DNA from: a virus
Length of the DNA: 29,652 bases
Reading direction: 5' to 3' (one strand)
IMG/VR virus record: IMGVR_UViG_3300029826_000145
Span: 1-29,652 of that record
The notes below the pieces were generated by a model. It was not told the DNA's origin and searched no databases. It worked only from the letters and a program-made list of their open reading frames with translations. A program made the translations under genes and the position numbers. Numbering within the stretch: the first letter of the stretch is position 1; each line of letters starts with the position of its first letter. This document shows, piece by piece, positions 7,183 through 14,894 of the stretch.

Positions 7183-7571
7183 TTTGGGTCTTGCTCCTGG
7201 CCTGAGTCCTCAACCTCTTGGGCCTGACTTGCCGCGGCCACCAGTTTGTCGGTCAGAGGCTTAACTACCTCTAAGGCGCCGGTAATTAGGGCGGTTTCGT
7301 CCGCAGGGTCTAGGTTCTGGCGGCTTAACTGTCCCCAGGTTACGCGCTCACTCAGTTGCCGGTTGAGTTGGGTGGCCAAACACCACATGCGCACGGCCCA
7401 TTGAGTCGGGCCTATAGCACCCGAGCTAAGAGAACCCATTAAGTCGGCGGCCTCTGCCTGCACGCCCAGGGGCAGGTCTTCCAATGACTCAATGACCGGC
7501 GTGCTAATGCCTAATACCTCAATTCTGTCTTTAGGCGTCCAGGCCTTAGTTCCTTTTAGTTTCAATGGCAT
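7173..7571 (-). CDS. Tail assembly chaperone (G-like)
   Basis: 132 residues, acidic C terminus (QEVEDSGQEQDPKAE). Start ATG 7571 is preceded by AGGAGAG. Position after the tail tube genes, small size, mostly helical content and the terminal slippery heptamer identify it as the first of the two overlapping tail chaperones that hold the tape measure before tube polymerisation. In most siphoviruses the tape measure gene follows directly; here lysis-type, scaffold, capsid and unknown genes lie between. Confidence 0.8.
   Translation of the reverse strand: MPLKLKGTKAWTPKDRIEVLGISTPVIESLEDLPLGVQAEAADLMGSLSSGAIGPTQWAVRMWCLATQLNRQLSERVTWGQLSRQNLDPADETALITGALEVVKPLTDKLVAAASQAQEVEDSGQEQDPKAE
7182..7188 (-). 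promoter_or_regulatory. -1 ribosomal frameshift slippery site
   Basis: Minus-strand heptamer CCCAAAA sits as C CCA AAA in the frame of the upstream gene, four codons from its end (AAA GCG GAA TAA). This is the X XXY YYZ form: both tRNAs can re-pair in the -1 frame (CCC, AAA). The frame entered is open for 118 codons. Confidence 0.85.
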
Positions 7572-7573
7572 AG

Positions 7574-7795
7574 TTAACTCTCCTGTACTATTCCTAGAAT
7601 AACCTGGGCATGTGCACCGGCTTCAAGGTAGACCTCTGCCCTAAAGGTATTGCCTCGGTCGTCGCGCAAGGTATAGACTCCGGCCATTGTTTCTAAGGCG
7701 TAACATTCCTCGGCCTCTAGGAGAGTGCCGTTATATGTCACACCTAAAGCAATAAACCGAGGCTTACCCTCACTCTCGACCGAATAGGCGGTCAT
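7574..7795 (-). CDS. Small unknown tail-region protein
   Basis: 73 residues, beta-rich in appearance (FIALGVTYNGTLLEAEECYAL, AHAQVILGIV). The ATG overlaps the stop of the preceding tail tube gene (TAATG), so translation is probably coupled; no clear ribosome site is present. It lies between tail tube and chaperone genes. No family recognised. Confidence 0.7.
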   Translation of the reverse strand: MTAYSVESEGKPRFIALGVTYNGTLLEAEECYALETMAGVYTLRDDRGNTFRAEVYLEAGAHAQVILGIVQES

Positions 7796-8265
7796 TAAAG
7801 ACTGGGGAAGGCCACCGCGTTTACGTCTTCTACGTAGGTCGCACCGTCGGCAATGTCTAAAGTGACATTAGACTGGACGACGCCAGGCAAGGGTTGGTCA
7901 TAGCTGAACTCACTAATGACGTAGGTGCCATAGGTCACTATGTTCTTGGCAGCCGCCGCGGGTTCGTCACCACGTACGACCAGAATGTCTAGGGTACGTT
8001 CAACCGAGGCGTAAGCAGTCCGGAACACGCCCTGCGAGGCGTCGTCCGGGTCCGCAACCAAAGTCATAGTAATTTGAGAGTCTTTAAGGTCGGCGACGCG
8101 AAAGGTTGCGGCCTGGTCATAGGTCGACCAGTCGAAAGACTCCGAGGTGGCCGAAGTAGTGACTTCCATTACGCCTGACAGCCGGTCGCCGGAGTCAAAA
8201 GCAGCTGCGGTGGTCGTGTGGGCCTTTGCGTAAACTGCAATTTTGCCACGTGTCTGAATAGCCAT
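7795..8265 (-). CDS. Tail tube protein 2
   Basis: 156 residues. It begins MAIQTRGKIAVYAK and shares with the preceding gene product the MAI-TR opening, a Y-K pattern at positions 11-14 and a C-terminal LPGVVQ with following hydrophobic strand. Beta-rich sequence, length and place just before the chaperones fit a major tail tube protein. TAATAT (minus, 8272-8277) six bases before ATG gives it a leaderless promoter, suggesting high output. Which of the two paralogues builds the main tube is not decidable from sequence. Confidence 0.7.
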   Translation of the reverse strand: MAIQTRGKIAVYAKAHTTTAAAFDSGDRLSGVMEVTTSATSESFDWSTYDQAATFRVADLKDSQITMTLVADPDDASQGVFRTAYASVERTLDILVVRGDEPAAAAKNIVTYGTYVISEFSYDQPLPGVVQSNVTLDIADGATYVEDVNAVAFPSL

Positions 8266-8271
8266 AGTTAC

Positions 8272-8277
8272 ATATTA
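8272..8277 (-). promoter_or_regulatory. -10 box of tail tube gene 2
   Basis: TAATAT on the minus strand, six bases before ATG 8265, in the 12-base gap after the preceding stop. Confidence 0.5.
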
Positions 8278-8766
8278 CTATATGGGTTGAAGGCCAGTAG
8301 GAGCACGGTACACCCATAGGCTTCCACCACCTGCAATTGTCATATGCATTTGCACTACACCGGGCAGGCTGGCGTTAACTTCTAAGGCGGTACTAATAGT
8401 ACTCACACCCAGGAAGGAGACACAGTCAGCTTGACCAAACTCGCCATAAACTAGCTCGAAGTCGTACCTCTGACCCAATACAGGAGCACCCACGGTGTCG
8501 GTCTGGTACTCCGGCTCTACCAAGAGAGACCAGACCTCGGTCTGGTCGCCAACCAGAAGGCAGGTAAAGTCTAGGGTATATTCCGAACTAATGGGAATGT
8601 AAGGGTTAAAGCGGTAATTGGAGAGCTTGTATTTCTGGCCTTTGTTGCTAATGTTCAGTCCCACCGACATAAGGCCGGGCACCTGGTGTGCCGCAGTAAA
8701 TGACACCGCGCCCGCGTCCTCCCGTTTTATGTATAACCGTACTTGTTGCCGCGTCCCTATTGCCAT
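8278..8766 (-). CDS. Tail tube protein 1
   Basis: 162 residues, beginning MAIGTRQQVRLYIKRE, with the C-terminal SLPGVVQMHMTIAGGG that resembles the second tail protein. The paralogy is visible only at the ends; the middle has diverged. The start overlaps the stop of the preceding gene (TAATG) and follows a G-rich site (AGGGGGC). Probable tube or tube-related protein. Confidence 0.7.
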   Translation of the reverse strand: MAIGTRQQVRLYIKREDAGAVSFTAAHQVPGLMSVGLNISNKGQKYKLSNYRFNPYIPISSEYTLDFTCLLVGDQTEVWSLLVEPEYQTDTVGAPVLGQRYDFELVYGEFGQADCVSFLGVSTISTALEVNASLPGVVQMHMTIAGGGSLWVYRAPTGLQPI

Positions 8767-9140
8767 TACTGCCCCCTATATGACCATATAGAGAGGTTAA
8801 TGGTCGTTAGTGGGCGGCCCTCAGAGTCCAGCTGGCCGGGTAGGTAAGACTCGACATATACAGGGAACTTGCCCAGGGTAGGTATTAGGTTCGCGAGTAA
8901 CTCGTTTGCGGCAAGAACCAGCTCGTAAGGCTTACCCAAGAACCCCCTTAGCCTTACCTGGTACCCACTACCCACTAACCCCTCTTGGGCATACTCGTGT
9001 GACAGAGTCACGACCTGGGTCTCGTAAATGGTCAGGTTGTAAGGTGCGCCCTCGTCTGTAGTGCCTATAGTCACGGTGTACCAAGGCAGAACTAACCATG
9101 CCAAGTCTGCAATGGCGGGGGCGTGGTCTACTAAAGTCAT
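8766..9140 (-). CDS. Tail terminator/completion-like protein
   Basis: 124 residues, mixed alpha/beta. In order it follows the HK97 gp10-like gene and precedes the tail tube genes, the usual place of the tail terminator that closes the tube at the head end. The sequence (WYTVTIGTTDEGAPYNLTI, VVTLSHEY) is beta-rich with a helix near residue 80-90. Start ATG 9140 has AGGAG upstream and overlaps the previous stop by four bases. Assignment is mainly positional. Confidence 0.6.
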   Translation of the reverse strand: MTLVDHAPAIADLAWLVLPWYTVTIGTTDEGAPYNLTIYETQVVTLSHEYAQEGLVGSGYQVRLRGFLGKPYELVLAANELLANLIPTLGKFPVYVESYLPGQLDSEGRPLTTINLSIWSYRGQ

Positions 9141-9508
9141 AGTCTGAACTCCTGTCTAAGGCGGGCCATAACACGCGAGTTAAACCCCGGCCTAGCTCGG
9201 TTGAGTGGGTCGGCCAGGTAACGGGCCTTAGTGGGTGGTTGGTGTTGCCAGCCTAGGTTTTCGTGTACCTCTAGGGCATAGGGTGCCGTGTACCCAATTT
9301 CAATGTTCAGGCCTTCTGGCGTGTCGTGCGGCGGAGTAATGTACCCGCCCGACTTCAAGAAGCCCGTGTCCACCGGCACCTCTGTTTGGGACTCGGCGAA
9401 TATTGCAATGCCCTCCGCAAAAATGGCCCGCCCTACTGCCGGCCTAGCCCGGTCGCCTAGTTGCCTAAGTCTGTTTAATAACTCACGGTCCCCACGTATT
9501 CCGCTCAC
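9137..9508 (-). CDS. HK97 gp10-like head-tail connector protein
   Basis: 123 residues. The VPVDTGFLKSGGY segment (about 41-53) with the later IGYTAPYALEVHE (70-82) is the hallmark of the HK97 gp10/minor tail component family found at the head-tail joint of siphoviruses. It starts at GTG 9508 after GAGGTGA, overlapping the stop of the preceding gene (GTGA). It belongs to a tight run of overlapping connector genes from 10148 down to 8766. Confidence 0.8.
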   Translation of the reverse strand: MSGIRGDRELLNRLRQLGDRARPAVGRAIFAEGIAIFAESQTEVPVDTGFLKSGGYITPPHDTPEGLNIEIGYTAPYALEVHENLGWQHQPPTKARYLADPLNRARPGFNSRVMARLRQEFRL

Positions 9509-9810
9509 AGAGTCACCTCGTAGAGGTTATAACCGTCGAGGCTCATGGCTGCCTTAACCGCTTTGACCACGTATTCCCTGGGGTCTTTGCCGTAAGGCCC
9601 GGAGAGTATTTGCACTAGGGACTCAGGCGGTAGTGGCTCCATTGTCACTAAGGTGTATGCCGGGAAGAACTCGCGGCCTGTTGCGTCAATGGTGCGTTTA
9701 CCGCCCTGTTCCACTCTGGCCGAGGCATACTGCAAAGCCCCATATATTGGGCCGTATTGGTCACGGCCCAATATTGCCTTGAAGCCCACCAGGTGCCCGA
9801 GTAACTGCAC
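9505..9810 (-). CDS. Head closure/adaptor-like protein
   Basis: 101 residues. Start GTG 9810 with TAGGAGTG upstream and overlap with the preceding stop (TAGTG). The product is compact alpha/beta (YTLVTMEPLPPESLVQIL) with no recognised motif. Its place between the first adaptor-like gene and the gp10-like gene is that of head closure proteins; the call is positional. Confidence 0.6.
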   Translation of the reverse strand: MQLLGHLVGFKAILGRDQYGPIYGALQYASARVEQGGKRTIDATGREFFPAYTLVTMEPLPPESLVQILSGPYGKDPREYVVKAVKAAMSLDGYNLYEVTL

Positions 9811-10148
9811 TAGAACACACTCCTAAAACTTAGTGTGTAGTCGTGCAGTGGCATGTTGCCGGTTAGCTCGGCAATGGCCTCGTCTATTCCCCTTCCTGCG
9901 CGGAGAATGTCCTGGAAAAACTCGCGGGGCTTGCGCCTTGAGTCTGAGGCACTCAACACGGAGCGAGTGTGCGCCCAGTTGGGGTTAGCAAGGAGGCTCT
10001 GCCCTGCTGCCAAGTGCGGACGGTAGTAGGTAACGCCATTATGCACAATGGCGGTTTGGTCTAGCCACATGTCAGGCGGCGAGTACCAGTCCGGCCCTAA
10101 GACCGACCAGTACCACTCACTAGCCCAAGCTCTCGAGGTAACGTCCAT
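9810..10148 (-). CDS. Head-tail adaptor-like protein
   Basis: 112 residues, Trp-rich N terminus (RAWASEWYWSVLGPDWYSPPDMW) and a basic helical middle (SDSRRKPREFFQDILRAG). It opens the connector run; TACAAT (minus, 10155-10160) six bases before ATG 10148 provides a promoter. No family motif is recognised, so the adaptor role is inferred from order. Confidence 0.6.
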   Translation of the reverse strand: MDVTSRAWASEWYWSVLGPDWYSPPDMWLDQTAIVHNGVTYYRPHLAAGQSLLANPNWAHTRSVLSASDSRRKPREFFQDILRAGRGIDEAIAELTGNMPLHDYTLSFRSVF

Positions 10149-10154
10149 GTTCTA

Positions 10155-10160
10155 ATTGTA
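10155..10160 (-). promoter_or_regulatory. -10 box of the connector run
   Basis: TACAAT on the minus strand, six bases before ATG 10148, in the 16-base gap after the endolysin stop. Confidence 0.5.
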
Positions 10161-10164
10161 CTAA

Positions 10165-10743
10165 CTATTTGGTTTTGCTCTGCACGTAGGTCTTGGCGGG
10201 GTTTGTGGCATTGACTATAGCGCCCGGCCCTTCTACCCGGTGGCCGGTTATGTCCTGGCCGTCCAAGTAAACCCTATGGGGGGGGTTCTCCTCTAGCTCG
10301 CAGGCCAGGAGGTTAGCGCTTGCAAGCCTACGCGCCCACCCACGGCCAAAGGTACCCCAACCGGCCAAACTGGTGTAGTAGGTAACTCTCTTATTGGTGT
10401 ACTCGCCTAGTCGCTGCTCCGGGCCGGTATACATAGACTTGGCTCTAGAGGGGCCGGCATTGACTCCGTGGTCGAACATTAGGAGCGCAAGGCCCGGCCT
10501 GCCTGCTTTAGAGGCCCCTAGGGCGCCTGAGTCCTGCCAGTAGGTCCAATAAATGGCCCGTAGCTCCGAGTCACTCATGGACTGGACGGGCCTAGGCTCA
10601 AGGCCATATTTGGCTCGGTACCCGTTGTAAGTTCTCTGGGTAACTCCTTTATAAGTCGCTCCGCCTGGGTCTTGCGGGTGGTCGGAGTAACCCCCCTCCC
10701 AAGTGAGGACAAAGCCTAGGGCGCGGTCAAAGTCGGTCGCCAT
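10165..10743 (-). CDS. Endolysin, glycoside hydrolase family 108 type
   Basis: 192 residues. The N-terminal FVLTWEGGYSDHPQDPGGAT (11-30) is the family 108 signature; Glu16 is the expected catalytic acid. It is followed by GVTQRTY and a helical body, with LLMFDHGVNAGPSRA (residues 86-100) as a second conserved block. These enzymes cut the glycan chain of peptidoglycan. The last about 45 residues form a Pro/Gly-rich tail without a recognised binding domain. There is no signal peptide, so release through a holin is expected; candidates are at 6371-6837. TATAAT (minus, 10750-10755) six bases before ATG gives its own leaderless promoter, overlapping the stop of the fibre gene. Confidence 0.9.
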   Translation of the reverse strand: MATDFDRALGFVLTWEGGYSDHPQDPGGATYKGVTQRTYNGYRAKYGLEPRPVQSMSDSELRAIYWTYWQDSGALGASKAGRPGLALLMFDHGVNAGPSRAKSMYTGPEQRLGEYTNKRVTYYTSLAGWGTFGRGWARRLASANLLACELEENPPHRVYLDGQDITGHRVEGPGAIVNATNPAKTYVQSKTK

Positions 10744-10749
10744 ATATAA

Positions 10750-10755
10750 ATTATA
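10750..10755 (-). promoter_or_regulatory. -10 box of the endolysin gene
   Basis: Consensus TATAAT on the minus strand six bases before ATG 10743; its TAA is also the stop codon of the fibre gene. Confidence 0.6.
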
Positions 10756-13444
10756 GTGGCCGTTTTAGACCAGACCGTTTAATGGGCATGGCCCCGGCCC
10801 GAGTGTACCGGGTAAGTCGGCCAGGGCCTAGACTCAACCCCTCTTGGGCCTCCGCGGTTGCGGCAAGGGTGGCCACTAAGCCTATATAGGCATAGGTACC
10901 TTGACCGGGTATGTAGCCGCTACCTACTAGGGCGGCCTCGGTCATGACGTCCACGGTCGCGGTTACTGTCTTGGCCGGTACTCCTTGGGCCTGGGCTTGG
11001 GTGGCAACTACTGCGGCGCCTGCTGCAATTAGAGCCGCGTCTACTTGCACTAAGGCGGCGGCGGTTATGGCGGCCTCTGCGCCGGCCATGCCCTGAGGTT
11101 GGGCTTGGGCCGTGGCAGCGGTTGAGGCCTGAGCTTGGGCAACCTTGACGGCCCGGCCTAGGGCGGTGGTGGCTGCTACAGCTTGGGCCGTAGTGACCGA
11201 GGCCCTAACTCTTGCAGGCACCGCAACCCCCAGGGCCTGAGTGGTAATGGTGCCACTTGCTACGGTACTACCTAGGGCAGTCGCGACTAGACTTGCCTGG
11301 GTGGCGACTGTTGCGGCCACGGGGTTAATGACTAGGGCCGAGGCAATGCCTAGAGCCGCGGCTTGAGCCTGCCCTATGGCCGAGTTAATGGCCCGAGCTT
11401 GGGCGGTAGTAGTGGCCGAGGCGGCACTAACCGCAGTACCTAGGCGGGCAATTGTCCCTAATGCCTCGGCGGTACCTATGGCCTCAATGGTGCCACTGGC
11501 TTGAGTACTGCCCAAGGGCGCGGCTAGGGCTGAGGCATGGGTTGCAATAGTAGAGGCCGCCGAGTTAACGACTAGGCCTATTGCTTGGCCAATGGCCTGG
11601 CCGACAACCGTAGAGGCCGCCAAGTTAATGGCCAATGGCCCGGCCTGTGCTAGGGCCTGGGTGGTAATGGCACCTTGGGCAGGGTTAAGGACTCGGGCCG
11701 AGCTAGTGGCTAAGGCCGCGGTGGTAATGGCGCCTAGGGCAGAGTTAAGAACTAGGGCGGCTGCAGCACTTGAGGCATAGGTAGTAATTGCCGCACCCGC
11801 AGAACCGGCCACCGAGGCAGTACCTTGGGCCAAGGCTTGGGTGGTGGCCGAACCTACCGCCGAGTTAAGGACTAGTGGCGTGGCCTGACCTAACACCTGA
11901 GTGGTAATAGTTGCGGTCGCAGGGTTAAGAACCGTGGCCGAGGCGGTGCCTAGAGCTTGAGTAGTAATGGCACTCTGGCCCAGGTTAATAGCTAGGGGCG
12001 CAGCCTGTGCTAGGGCCTGGGTAGTTATGGCGCCTACCGCCGGGTTAACGACTGAGGGCGCAGCTTGGCCTAGGGCATATGTGCCAATTGCTGCGGTGGC
12101 CGGGTTAACGACTCGGGCGGAGGCCTGTGCTAGGGCTTGAGCAGCTACCACCCCCTGGGCCGGAGTTAGAACTAGGGCGGTGGCAGTACCTAGGGCCTGG
12201 GTAGTGACTGTTGCGCCGGTAGAACTTACGACCGAGGCCATGCCTTGAGCCAGGGCTTGAGTGGTTGCCGCACCTTGTGCGGGGTTAATGACTAGGGCGC
12301 CGGCCTGGCCTAGGCCTTGAGCAGTAATAGCGCCTTGTGCGGGGTTAACAACTAGGGCAACAGCCGAGCTTGCACCCGTGGCGGTAGAGACACCCTCTGC
12401 AGTAATTACGACTAGGGCGTTACCGGCCAGGGAGGCTAGGGTGGAGGTGGTGCCGGCCGCGTCTATGGGCGGTAACGCAATAGTTGCGGTGCCACCAGCC
12501 TGACTTGCGGCTAGTGCGGTACCCGCCGCGGGTATGTTGAACGTGCCCCAACCGAAGAGGTTAACCGCGGTATTGCCAAAGTAGGCCTCATGCGCGGTGG
12601 AGGTCATATAGTGCTGCCAGAAGCCGCCACGGGCCACGGCGGTACTGTCAAATGGCGCCGTGGCTGTGTCACTACTCGACCGCCGCCACCCGGTTGAGTA
12701 GTTGGTGGTACTACCGCCAAACGAGGAAGCCAACCACAACGACCGGCCAGAGGTAGAGGTAAGCCAACCGGTCGTTGTGGTGTCAAAGTAGGTAGGCGTG
12801 TAGGCAAGACCCTGCTCGGGCATTAGGTAGCCCAATACGGCAATAACCGCGTTTTGAGGTGCCACTAACTGGAAGTTGCCGGAGCCGTCCAGAGGGACCA
12901 TAAAGCTACCGGCCGAGTTAGCAACCTGGACCCTTGAGTCCCATGAGGTTTGCCCCACGGGCCTAAGGCCGACTATTGAGGTAGTAGTTATGGTATTAAG
13001 GGTAATTAGAGCAAAGGCCGCGTTACTAGGAACTCCGGCACTAGTTACACTAAAACTTGCAAAAGAACCGTAACCACTGGGCACGGTCATAAATACCGGC
13101 TGAGTAAATAGGGTTATGTCCCCGGCAATGTAATGGGTGGCATAGAGGTTTAAGTTGGTATTAGCTCGGTTAACAATTATAGAGGCAGTAGTGCCAGTAA
13201 CACTTGCCGCAGTCATGAACAGCCACTGGCCCACGTAGTTGCCGGAGTAATACCGCGTCCGGGTCGTTGAGTCGGGGTGGAACATGCCGAACTGGAAGGC
13301 GCCAATTCCGCCGGCCCTGTATAATCTAACAATAATGGCCTTAGTGTCAGCCGGGACGCCCTCTATGTCGTAGGTGTAGAAGGTAGACCCCGTCGTCGGG
13401 GTCATGGTCACGGGGGCGTCCAGGGGCGCAACGACTAAGGCCAT
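10751..13444 (-). CDS. Large repeat-containing tail fibre protein
   Basis: 897 residues. Residues 1-344 are beta-rich, Thr/Ser/Gly/Tyr-rich and typical of fibre or receptor-binding modules. Residues 345-844 are 25 consecutive 20-residue units without a single gap, loosely V-x-N-P-x-x-x-A-I-T-T-Q-A-L-x-Q-A-x-x-L, extremely rich in Ala. The last 53 residues are distinct and end in a basic tail (IKRSGLKRPL). A rigid shaft built from repeats fits a trimeric fibre or solenoid; this is inference. TAGGCT (minus, 13451-13456) lies six bases before ATG. It is nine bases after a small fibre-associated gene and followed by the endolysin. Confidence 0.8.
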   Translation of the reverse strand: MALVVAPLDAPVTMTPTTGSTFYTYDIEGVPADTKAIIVRLYRAGGIGAFQFGMFHPDSTTRTRYYSGNYVGQWLFMTAASVTGTTASIIVNRANTNLNLYATHYIAGDITLFTQPVFMTVPSGYGSFASFSVTSAGVPSNAAFALITLNTITTTSIVGLRPVGQTSWDSRVQVANSAGSFMVPLDGSGNFQLVAPQNAVIAVLGYLMPEQGLAYTPTYFDTTTTGWLTSTSGRSLWLASSFGGSTTNYSTGWRRSSSDTATAPFDSTAVARGGFWQHYMTSTAHEAYFGNTAVNLFGWGTFNIPAAGTALAASQAGGTATIALPPIDAAGTTSTLASLAGNALVVITAEGVSTATGASSAVALVVNPAQGAITAQGLGQAGALVINPAQGAATTQALAQGMASVVSSTGATVTTQALGTATALVLTPAQGVVAAQALAQASARVVNPATAAIGTYALGQAAPSVVNPAVGAITTQALAQAAPLAINLGQSAITTQALGTASATVLNPATATITTQVLGQATPLVLNSAVGSATTQALAQGTASVAGSAGAAITTYASSAAAALVLNSALGAITTAALATSSARVLNPAQGAITTQALAQAGPLAINLAASTVVGQAIGQAIGLVVNSAASTIATHASALAAPLGSTQASGTIEAIGTAEALGTIARLGTAVSAASATTTAQARAINSAIGQAQAAALGIASALVINPVAATVATQASLVATALGSTVASGTITTQALGVAVPARVRASVTTAQAVAATTALGRAVKVAQAQASTAATAQAQPQGMAGAEAAITAAALVQVDAALIAAGAAVVATQAQAQGVPAKTVTATVDVMTEAALVGSGYIPGQGTYAYIGLVATLAATAEAQEGLSLGPGRLTRYTRAGAMPIKRSGLKRPL
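10913..12412 (-). repeat. 25 tandem 60-bp units encoding 20-residue repeats
   Basis: Within the fibre gene, 1500 bases make 25 units of exactly 60 bases. Units share a core like NPAQGAITTQALAQA, best conserved in the N-terminal half and drifting toward the C terminus, where the NP is lost but the spacing of small hydrophobic residues holds. On the DNA level the units are imperfect, with related GTTAA, CTAGGGC and GGTAATGGC blocks. Confidence 0.85.
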
Positions 13445-13453
13445 AAGTCGAGC

Positions 13454-13840
13454 CTAGTCGAGACTTACAGTAATGGCACCGGCTGCAAACCGTAGAATGT
13501 CACTAACGCCAATGGTTACTGACGCGGTAAGGTTGCCGTAGACAATAAGGGCGCCCGCCGTGGGTGCGTCGAATATACCCATTGAGGTAACTGTTCCCCA
13601 AGCTGCAGTCGCGGCCGGGAACTCCACGACTGCCGAGTTAGTGACTGAACCAGAGGCCGCGGCTCCAAATGTTACGGCCTGGCGGGCGTAGGCACCACCG
13701 GAGACCTCGGTGCCTGCGGCCGAGTCGGTCGGGGTGGCGGTGAAAACGCCAATGTACACAGTAGTCGGCGGGGTGTAGGCCCCGTTCCTAAAGACGTGGT
13801 TTAAGAGTGTATTTTCGTAAGAGTCCGTAAAACCTGGCAT
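13454..13840 (-). CDS. Fibre-associated phage protein
   Basis: 128 residues. MPGFTDSYENTLLNHVFRNG followed by YIGVFTATPTDSAAGTEVSGGAYARQAV and a C-terminal beta-rich part is a pattern I recognise from proteins encoded beside phage tail fibres; no exact role is known. The frame is open to 13903, but ATG 13840 is the likely start because TATAAT (minus, 13847-13852) lies exactly six bases before it and the family starts there. It leads the late strand after the early-operon terminator. Confidence 0.8.
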   Translation of the reverse strand: MPGFTDSYENTLLNHVFRNGAYTPPTTVYIGVFTATPTDSAAGTEVSGGAYARQAVTFGAAASGSVTNSAVVEFPAATAAWGTVTSMGIFDAPTAGALIVYGNLTASVTIGVSDILRFAAGAITVSLD

Positions 13841-13846
13841 ATGTGT

Positions 13847-13852
13847 ATTATA
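13847..13852 (-). promoter_or_regulatory. -10 box at the start of the late minus-strand block
   Basis: Consensus TATAAT on the minus strand six bases before ATG 13840 and just downstream of a terminator for the early operon, so it is the first late promoter on this strand. Confidence 0.6.
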
Positions 13853-13883
13853 CCTAGTGACTACCTGAATAGTGGCCATGCCA

Positions 13884-13910
13884 CAAGAAAAGGCCCTGAC
13901 CACTAGGGCC
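13884..13910 (-). terminator. Rho-independent terminator of the early operon
   Basis: On the minus strand GGCCCT and AGGGCC (13905-13910 and 13892-13897) form a stem around a seven-base loop, followed by TTTTCTT. It lies 26 bases after the last early gene and separates early from late transcription. Confidence 0.7.
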
Positions 13911-13935
13911 GGGGCTAAGAGAGTTTAGCTAGGGA

Positions 13936-14412
13936 CTAGAACGGCACAGGCAGAGGCTTGGTGTCCTTGACGGTGTTGCGGGTGCTGTCCTTGTTGTAGC
14001 CAACCTCAATTAAACAATTGCCTGGTATGAGGTCTTCCCCGTTAACTTTAATGTAGCTCACCTGCAAAGGCCGCTCGCCCTTAGTGAAAAACATAGGCAG
14101 GCTGTCCTCGTCTAAGTCGGGCAATTCCAGTGTGTCGCCCACGGCCAGGCCACCACCGTTCAAGGCCTCAAGAACCTTGAAGAAATTGGCCTTGGGGTTG
14201 TAGCGCCCGTACAAGGTGTAGGGGAAGGTGGACAGCTCATAAGTCTGACCGGACTTCCCAACCACGAACTCGAACTGGACACAAACCACCGGCCGCTCGT
14301 CAGGCTTGCCATAAGGGGCCAGAAGGCCCGCGTAGGCGCCCACGCAAGTGGCCGTGTACATACCTGGTGTAAGCAATGCTTGACTGGTCTCGTTAGTAAC
14401 TGCAATTTTCAC
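13936..14412 (-). CDS. Putative single-stranded DNA binding/DUF669-like early protein
   Basis: 158 residues from GTG 14412, which has AGAGGTG five bases upstream; an in-frame TTG at 14436 has no such site. The pattern of short beta strands with VVCVQFEFVV, STFPYTLYGRYNPKANFFKVLEAL, a Gly-rich turn and EDLIPGNCLIEVGY resembles early phage proteins of OB-fold or DUF669 type that sit near replication or recombination genes. The identification is by general resemblance only. It is the last gene of the early operon. Confidence 0.6.
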   Translation of the reverse strand: MKIAVTNETSQALLTPGMYTATCVGAYAGLLAPYGKPDERPVVCVQFEFVVGKSGQTYELSTFPYTLYGRYNPKANFFKVLEALNGGGLAVGDTLELPDLDEDSLPMFFTKGERPLQVSYIKVNGEDLIPGNCLIEVGYNKDSTRNTVKDTKPLPVPF

Positions 14413-14469
14413 AATTTCACCTCTACCTTTTGCCAAGAGAGCCGGGCCTAGGGCCTGACCTCGAATGGC

Positions 14470-14853
14470 CTAAACCTCACCTTCTTCTACTGGGTCTACT
14501 AACTCTATACCGGCGGGCAAGTTGCCCTTGGCGTTGGCGCAGTTGGCCAACAATTCCAAGGCGTCCTGGTCACTCACAAAAGCCCGGTACTTGGAGTCAA
14601 GCCAACCGGCGGTCAGCTGCCAGTCACCGGGGTTACAGGTCGGGTGGACTTCCACCTGGGTGCCTCCAATGGTCAGAGTGCCCGCGACCAGGTTGAGGTC
14701 CACGCTCACAAGGTCAGACTCTGCTTCCGGCAACCCTTCAAATTTACCGTAGTCGAACATAACCTCTTCCTCCTTTAACAACGCGCTTCCAAAGTCTACC
14801 GCCCTAATTCCCGCTGCACCAACCTGGACTGCTTCTGCTGCAAACCTTTTCAT
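14470..14853 (-). CDS. Unknown early protein with two possible starts
   Basis: 127 residues from ATG 14853, preceded by AAGGAGG at ideal distance. A second in-frame ATG at 14760 has its own AAAGGAGG, in almost the same local sequence (GTTGTTAAGGAGG versus GTTGTTAAAGGAGG). The short form (96 residues, MFDYGKFEGLPE) begins where a globular domain appears to start, while the first 31 residues are helical and look like a separate module. Both products may be made. Function unknown. Confidence 0.65.
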   Translation of the reverse strand: MKRFAAEAVQVGAAGIRAVDFGSALLKEEEVMFDYGKFEGLPEAESDLVSVDLNLVAGTLTIGGTQVEVHPTCNPGDWQLTAGWLDSKYRAFVSDQDALELLANCANAKGNLPAGIELVDPVEEGEV

Positions 14854-14894
14854 TGACTGCCTCCTTAACAACGAGTATATGTTAACACGTCTAA

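Noticed and set aside
10913-12412. CRISPR-like array from regularly spaced 60-bp repeats
   Set aside because: The units are contiguous, imperfect and lie in one coding frame as 20-residue protein repeats; there are no unique spacers.
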